A DNA stretch of 64,000 nt from positions 31,059,708 to 31,123,707 of the forward strand of contig JARWKL010000009.1 in assembly GCA_029961685.1 (NCBI GenBank), written 5' to 3'. Shown here in pieces: positions 57,973 through 64,000 of the stretch. The notes beneath the pieces were generated by a model. The model worked only from the letters and a program-made list of their open reading frames with translations, searched no databases and was not told where the DNA came from. A program made the position numbers and the translations under genes. Numbering within the stretch: the stretch's first letter is position 1; every line of letters starts with the position of its first letter. The stretch comes from Aristolochia californica. Its lineage: Eukaryota > Streptophyta > Magnoliopsida > Piperales > Aristolochiaceae.

Positions 57973-58430
57973 CCGCCATTCTTACATTCATGGCACACTT
58001 GCTATGTAATGCAAGCCAAATAAAGGAGGGCAAACATGCCCAGTGAAGCAGTTTCTTTCCATCTTGTCTGTGAGAAACTTGGTTTAAATACGATTTAGAG
58101 ACCAGAATATGTTTTTGATTTTTGTTTCCACTGTTGTTTGGTATTAATTATGTATTTCAGTTGAGAAGTATAAGGAAAAACATTTGTGAATCGTAACATC
58201 TCTTGTGTTCCTTCTCATATGTACTGGGAGAAATTAAAGCTGATCGACAGCTAAAGAACCAAATGCGTTGTCAACGCGTAGATGGTATTTTTATGGTTGT
58301 TCATACGTTCGCATCCGAATCGGAGAAATTATAATCTCTGATGGACCAAAGATCACGCATGGTCGCACAAAACTTTGATCACGAGTGACATTAAGATCCA
58401 CGATTTTTTTAAAACAATCCATTTTCTGAT
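57973..58430 (+). other. 3' flank of the proline-rich gene
   Basis: Contains CCAAATAAAGGAGG (possible poly(A) signal AATAAA near 58018) and the blocks shared with the extensin 3' flanks (see 33274-34367). Confidence 0.6.
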
Positions 58431-58679
58431 CTTTTTACACAAAACTGCTCTTGTCCCTTGTCTGAGATTGCTACACTGATCTTGTTAGAAACGAAGAAGC
58501 CTGGCGAGAATTTTTTTATAGAGAATCCTAAATGAGGACAGTATGCCTTCCCCTCAATATATGGAGAAGAGAGGGGAAGCTCTCCTTCCTCTTTCTTCAT
58601 CTTCTGCCTCTTTGCACTAGAAAAGAGAGATTTAAACCTGGCCCTCACAGTGGAAAATTCATGTTTACAACAGGCCCAA

Positions 58680-60428
58680 TGTTGGAAAACGATGATTACT
58701 CTTTTGCTCTGTCTCGTTCTCTATCGTCTCTACATCATTCTGGAATTCACACACAAAAAAAGAAGAAGAAGAACGACTGTTTATAACTCTTTCTGTATTC
58801 TTTTCTTTCTTCTTCTTATTGTTTTACATGACTTGCAGGGTATTTATATATATCAAAGGTAAATAATCACCGCATAAGCCTCTGTTTCATGACAAATACA
58901 ATGCCACACACGTTGCTGTTTATCTTGCTTATTCTCCAAGCTTCTTGCCAGCACAACGAGGCTTACCTACTTAAGTTGCCAGCTCATCTCTTAAGTTACC
59001 TACTTAAGTTCCCCCCTCCCGGTTTAAACTTGATCTTATGACTCCAAGTAGATTCTTTAATCTTGTGAAGTCTTTGTTTCCTTTTATGTTTTCTTCATAG
59101 GTTTGTAATATTCCTTTGAGATGCTTGAACGTCATTTCTTCCAAGTATTTAGTTTCTTCAATCATCAGGACGATGTGCGGAGTATCTTTTCTATACATCT
59201 TCTAACTTTTCACTATTTCTTTTCAATTGATTAGAGACAACTGCTAGTCTGAAATAGACTCAGGTGCTTTTATATGTGAGGATTCAAATTCACCTCTTAA
59301 TGTTTGGAAACAGACCTTCTTCACCTTCTCGACTCCTTTGTAAAAGGTTTGCAACTTCTTTTACGCTTCTCTGAAGGAGGTTGCACTCGAAATCTTTTTA
59401 AAGTCATCATCATCTAATGCTTGATAGATAGGGCAGAGAGTTTTCTTGACTCTTTTTCTTGAATCCTTTAAAGTTGTCTTTTGATCTTGTGTAAGAGCAT
59501 CTCCTCTTTCCGGCTCGCTAAAGTCTTTTTCAATGATATCCCAGACATTGTGTGCTCCAAGAAGGGCCTTCATCTTGATACTTCAGTTGTCATAATTATT
59601 GTTGTTGAGTGTCGGAACTTCAAAGGATGACACACTATTTGCCATATTTTCAATATAGAAAACTTTTATACCTTATCGAATCAAATCTCTCGATGAGATG
59701 AATCCAATGCCGCCAAAATCACCTCGATCGGACGTTGGACAAGCCGCTACGAGCCACCAAAATGTTGTTGAGTCAACTCACTGAGTTGAGCCAAACTAGT
59801 CGAGTTGGAACCAGGTCAAGTGAGAACTGGACAAGTCTGACGGCATGGGATTCCATTCTTTTTAATGAATCCAGATCCGTGAACCGGTCGGATTCAAAAA
59901 CAAAAATGATTCGGGAACCACAGGAAGCCGGTCCGAGAGACCATCTTCTTCTTTCTGTCGAAGAAATAGAGATATGTCGTCTTCTCTGTTTTGGAATTCT
60001 ACAACCATAAAACTTCTGCTAAAAATTCTCCACCGAAATCGTCGTTCGACCTTGCTCTGATACCAATGTTGGAAAACGATGATCACTCTTTTGCTCTATC
60101 TCGTTCTCTATCGTCTCTGCATCATTCTGGAATTTCGTACACAGAAACATAAGAAGAAGAAGAACTGTTTATAACTCTTTTTGTATTCTTTTCTTTCTTC
60201 TTCTTATCGTTTTACATGGCTTACAGGATATTTATAGATATCAAGGGTGAATAATCACCACATATGCCTCTGTTTCATGGTAATTCATTGCCACACACTT
60301 TGTTTATCTTGTTTCTTCTCCAAGCTGCTTGCCAACACAACGAGCTTACCGACTTAAGTTGCCAACTCATCTCTTCATTACAAAGCTTTATTTGTACTTG
60401 GATCATGGATCAAGTTTATGATCCAACA
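58680..60428 (-). mobile_element. Gag-only copia element (non-autonomous)
   Basis: 5' LTR 60067-60428 (on the plus strand TGTTGGAAAACGATGATCAC … GATCCAACA) and 3' LTR about 58680-58992 (same start, missing its last ~50 bp). TGGTATCAGAGC is adjacent to the 5' LTR (about 60054-60065). A GGGAGGGGGGAA tract lies near 59011-59022. Flanks CCCAA (58675-58679) and TCCAA (60429-60433) are a 4-of-5 target duplication. The interior is ~1.1 kb and codes only for gag, with no protease, integrase or reverse transcriptase. Confidence 0.82.
59004..59645 (-). pseudogene. Copia gag of the gag-only element, broken
   Basis: It starts on the minus strand at 59645 (MANSVSSFEVPTLNNNNYDN), where a TGA stands in place of the usual Trp codon, continues KMKALLGAHNVWDIIEKDF…, then loses frame near 59360 and resumes as IEETKYLEEMTFKHLKGILQ TYEE. 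These are the start, the YDNW…MKALLG block and the late E-x-L-x-x-L-x-x-YE block of UBN2-type copia gag. No zinc knuckle. Confidence 0.8.
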
Positions 60429-60433
60429 TCCAA

Positions 60434-60998
60434 GTCCTTCACAGTGGATTTGGGAGGCGATGCAAACGGGAAAAAAATGGAGTAGGTACTAGGCATCGTC
60501 ATACCTATTCTATTTAGTTTACACCAATTCAATCACCCGTTAACCCAAAACGTATGAAGAATCATCTAAAATTAAAATATTCCTAAAATTAAGTAAATTT
60601 AATAAAGAATACAAAAAACATGTGGTAATTAGAGAGAAGGGGATAAAGAGCTCTTCTCCCTCCCCGACAAGAAAGTATTTCTTTCTAATATGAGATTAGG
60701 TCAATAAAAGGTCTTCAAGCTGACATTCCAAGCCTTCTTTCTCTTACCCAGGTCTTCGTTTCTCTTAGCCTAACTTAATTAACTAAGACTAGAAGGTTTA
60801 CCCGCATGGAGACCAAAATTAGATATTGGGTTGGTAAGAAGGTACTTTTTCTACCGATGTCTTTCCATTATAAGGGTAATCAACTGCAACATAACTAAGA
60901 AACTCTCATCCAAGAACTCATCCATGAACCCATTGCTTTTGATTCAAATTCAAATACTAAGGCGGAGATTTTGGAGTTAGGACTAAGTTGAGGCAGAC
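60434..60998. other. Spacer and promoter of the proline-rich pseudogene
   Basis: From about 60730 it carries the proline-rich promoter blocks (TTTCTCTTACCCAGGTCTTC, AGATATTGGGTTGGTAAG, TTTTTCTACCGATG, GGGTAATCAACTGC) with a weakened TATA (CATTATAAGGG near 60867). 60434-60720 is A/T-rich without a gene. Confidence 0.5.
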
Positions 60999-62070
60999 AT
61001 GATGATGCCCCGTGTATTAAGTTGTGGAGCCCCTCTCGGTCTACAATATATTAACTGTTGTTTCATTAAGGACAATTTGGAAATTTTACTCTTGTATCCG
61101 ATTACCCTAGTTTTCTCTTTATAATTGAGGAGGCGCGGCTATTAGGGTTTTTTATCATCATCCGAGGTGCATTAGTTGCGGCTTAGAGAGGTTAAAGAAA
61201 AATAACACCTATAAGTGTGTGCGATCTCTCTTGTAAATTATTTCATCTTTATAGTGAATAACAGGATGTAGTCTCACCTTGAGGCAAACTAGTATAAATC
61301 TTGTTGTGTTTTTTGTACTAGTTTTTCTTTTCTTCTGCAATTATTATTATTGTTATCGCTAGTTTGGAATTAGGGTGTCTAATTCCTAACACCGTGGTCT
61401 CATAGTGTTGGCGAAATTATGCTTGATAGCAGTTGATAGGGCTACCGCGACACCTTATGACTTCGATGAGTTTCACCCCTTTAAGTCACTACTTGCTCCC
61501 AATGTCTCACTGCCTCCTCCTTTCACTTGGCCACACCCATTTAACCCACCATCTCCACCAACCTTATCATGAACTCGAAATGGCTTCAGCTTCCACCCGC
61601 TGCCTGAATTCAACAAGCCACCACCTTCACCACCACTGGGTCATCATCAGAGCAAGCCCAAACAGCCGCCAACTTCATCTCTTCCTCATCCATTCCCTTA
61701 CAACTTTCCACCAGTGTCACCGTCTCAGCCTCCGGTATACCACAACAAATGGCCAGCGCTACCATTCCCATTGCCCTGCCTGAAATCACCACCAGCTCCA
61801 AACTCATATAAGCACACATTACAGCCACCAGTGTTTGCCCCTCCACATAAGCATCCCCATCCAGCTCAATCTGCTCCTCCACCACAGACCTACCAACTCT
61901 CTCCTGCTCCACCTCAGCTTTTCCCACAGAGTAGTGAAGCTTTTCCACCACATACATATGATTTTGAGACCTCACCACCCTTATCAGCGCCTATATTTGA
62001 TCTTAAATCTCTCTCTCCACTGTCCCCTTTATCGCCCTAATCTTACGAAGCTTTTTCCCCAGCAGAGTGA
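60999..62070 (+). pseudogene. Proline-rich protein pseudogene, LTR in the signal peptide plus a stop
   Basis: Paralogue of the gene at 57268. The start (60999) reads MMMPR; a 376-bp LTR interrupts codon 6. After it the sequence gives a signal-peptide end and TPYDFDEFHPFKSLLAPNVS, PPPFTWPHPFNPPSPPTLS, then TGA (about 61570) where the intact gene has a Gly codon. It goes on in frame to PVYHNKWPALPFPLPCLKSP … SLSPLSPLSP and TAA at 62038-62040; the former end (GCAGAGTGA) lies at about 62070. So it has two independent lesions. Confidence 0.85.
61015..61390 (+). mobile_element. Solo LTR inside the proline-rich pseudogene
   Basis: 376 bp from TATTAAGTTGTGGAGCC (original TG changed to TA) to CTAATTCCTAACA. 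CCGTG occurs on both sides (61010-61014 and 61391-61395) as an exact 5-bp target duplication. No internal domain. Its second half is what units A and B carry at 34368-34621 and 41789-42043, joined to the same CCGTGGTCTC. Confidence 0.88.
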
Positions 62071-62516
62071 TCGCCATTCTTAAATGCATGACACATGCTA
62101 AGTTGGGGAAACTTGTTCCAGTCTAGAAATTCCTTTCTTTGTTAGTCTGTGAGAAACCTATTTTAGTTTAAGACTGATTAAGTTTGTGAAATATCAGGAG
62201 CAACAAATCCCTATCATGTAATTTTGCTTATTTTTTGTTTACCAATAATGTATTTTAGTTTCGACATATTTATATGAAAATGCTAGTAAGTTGATTCATG
62301 GAAGTGAGTTGAAACTCCTAATACACTAGTCAAACTTACGCTTATAAGTATATATAACAATCAACCAGTCTTCTGTCCTGACGTCCACGATGACCACTTT
62401 ATATTGCTTCCGTTTAAGAATGGTCTTTTTTTTCACCACAGAGATGATTCTCGCTCTGACACCGGGTAATTCTTTTAATTGGTCATCCCTCACCTTTGGG
62501 ATAATTCTCGACTGCG
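62071..62516 (+). other. 3' flank of the proline-rich pseudogene
   Basis: Matches parts of the intact gene's 3' flank (CGCCATTCTTAAATGCATGACACA, TAGTCTGTGAGAAACC, AATAATGTATTTTAGTT). Otherwise A/T-rich, no gene. Confidence 0.5.
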
Positions 62517-62839
62517 TGTTTCATAGATTACAAAAGAAAAGATAAAGAAACAGTCTAAGACCGTTCGAAGCTTCACTGCAATGGCCGATGAGCACAAGTG
62601 GGAGACGTCAAAGCTGATCCACTACAGCACTAACAATTTCGTTTATACCTGGTTTTGACCGTGCACCCGATTTTTAGTTTTCACATTGCAGAAATCCACA
62701 AATGCTAGATGACGCTTGGGCAATCTGTGAGCATCTGAAGGGTCAAACCCGATCACTTGGCAAGATCACAATACCAAGCAATCTTAAACACTCATAGCTT
62801 TCCACTTCCCAGTCTTGCCGTAAGACGCTCGCCAAGACT

Positions 62840-63310
62840 TGAATACCTCGAAAGACCTCCAAACCGAAACCAGACGTCAACATTTAAATTATTACTGCTG
62901 AAATTTTCTGTGGCAGCCTACCCAAGGAGGTCGTTCCATTCACAACAATCCTCAGACACTGTTGCCATTGAATGCCTCCTTTCTCTCACCCAGGTCTTCG
63001 TTTCTCTCGGCCTGACTTGATTAAACAAGACTTAAATGGCTTACCCAGAGACTGCAATCAGATATCGGGTCGGTAAACTGATCTCAGATATTGGGTTGGT
63101 ACAAAGGTCTTTTTTCTACCTAAGAATTCGCTATAAAAAAAGGTAATCAACTCAAATACGCGTCAGAAACATTCACAGTTCAGGCATCCAAGCACTTGTC
63201 GATTCTAATTTAAATCAAAAGACTCAGAAGGGGACTTGCAGATGTGCTCACTTTGTGGTGGCAGTGTTATGTTTGATCACCGCCGAAGGCGCTATTAGAG
63301 ACTGAACTGA
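62840..63310 (+). pseudogene. Orphan proline-rich gene promoter with exon stub, unit D
   Basis: Same module as 35750-36250: two GATAT(T/C)GGGT(T/C)GGTA blocks (as in the intact gene's promoter), TATAAA at 63132-63137, and the stub ATG at 63242. The second GATATTGGG block is present here but missing in A and B. Confidence 0.6.
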
Positions 63311-63479
63311 ACCACGATTTTGTATTGATTTAGAGTGGTATTTATATGCAATTTTACAATAGAAATCACCTGAATAGAAGGGTGATTCAAAAGAGTAGAG
63401 GAGTCCTATTCTTATGGACCACTCAATTGACTAGTATTTTGTTCTTTATGCCATGTCAAGATAGGTCACAATTAGAGAG

Positions 63480-64000
63480 GTTAATCTTACCTTTTAGCAG
63501 TTAAAAGTGGCAATGTCTTGGTAAAGAGATCAACAAGTTGGTCAGTAGAAACAACAAGAAGTAGACCAAATTGAACTTGATCACGGATGAAGTGATAATC
63601 AACTGCTACATGTTTCATTCTATAGTAAAACACGGGATTGGAGCTTAACTGAGTTACACCAATATTATTACAATAGACAATAGTACAAAACTACAAAGTC
63701 ACACCAAGTTCAGTAATTAGATAGTACACCCACCGAAATTCAACAACAGTAGCAGCAACTGATCAATACTCAGCCTCAGTAGAGAAACAATGTATTGCTT
63801 CTTTGAAATCTAGGAAATGAGATTACACTCTAGATAGATAAGGTAGGCATTAGTGGAAGAGTAATTATTTTTATTTCCAACCTAATCGGCAATCCAAAAC
63901 CCATGATATAGGAGACTTACAATGTAGAAGAAGCATTTTATCCAATGTACCACATAAATATCGTAAAATTCTTTTAACAAGTACCCAATGCTCGTTAATC
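63480..64000 (-). mobile_element. Copia RNase H remnant, unit D, partial
   Basis: Minus strand; matches 36440-36950 (end of pol, RNase H), more eroded than in units A and B. It continues past the window. Confidence 0.7.

Larger units (their letters stand above)
62517..64000 (+). repeat. Unit D of the array, partial, runs off the window
   Basis: TGTTTCATAGATTACAAAAG (62517) onward matches unit A from 34773, without the TRIM and with a further deletion joining 62646 to CCTGGTTTTGACC. Next come the proline-rich promoter (62840-63140), the exon stub and the start of the copia remnant. If the order holds, another extensin should follow beyond the right edge. Confidence 0.75.

Overview
This is nuclear DNA from a flowering plant, probably a eudicot. 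The evidence is spliced GT-AG genes, extensin-type cell-wall genes, Ty1/copia and Ty3/gypsy LTR retrotransposons, and very short TRIM elements primed by initiator tRNA-Met. I cannot name the species. I see no bacterial operon, CRISPR array, tRNA or rRNA gene.

Left part (1-12250): most of one xanthine dehydrogenase gene on the + strand. It has 13 visible exons, an intact frame and all cofactor motifs. The first exon, about 43 codons, lies left of the window, and the visible part of intron 1 is full of retroelement debris. Introns 1 and 4 each hold a TRIM element. From 12251 to 21290 there is no host gene. An old LTR element (about 13200-18686) carries a nested non-autonomous gypsy element (14426-16787) with a perfect 5-bp target duplication.

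Middle and right (21431-64000): a cell-wall protein cluster. It holds a YVYK-type extensin (21431-22804) whose original tail lies beyond a stop and a frameshift, two complete YHYK-type extensins (31824-33140 and 52081-53781), one headless extensin (39237-40493), one intact secreted proline-rich protein gene (57268-57972), and many relics of that second family. The YHYK extensins sit in a head-to-tail array of units of about 7-8 kb, called A, B, C and a partial D here. Each full unit runs: extensin, a 3' flank resembling that of the proline-rich gene, an LTR fused to a proline-rich gene relic, a proline-rich gene promoter with a stub of its first exon, and an antisense copia remnant. B lost its extensin promoter and signal peptide through a deletion with 4 bp of microhomology.

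Shared and private insertions give an order of events. A solo LTR hit a proline-rich gene first; then came the copia remnant and unit duplication; then a copia element entered unit B only, and a TRIM and another solo LTR entered unit A only. Other retroelements are an integrase-deleted copia (23390-29253) and a gag-only copia (58680-60428). An Argonaute fragment lies at 55812-56306. I found no unknown enzymatic or defence system. The most unusual content is the mixed extensin/proline-rich array and how it was rearranged.
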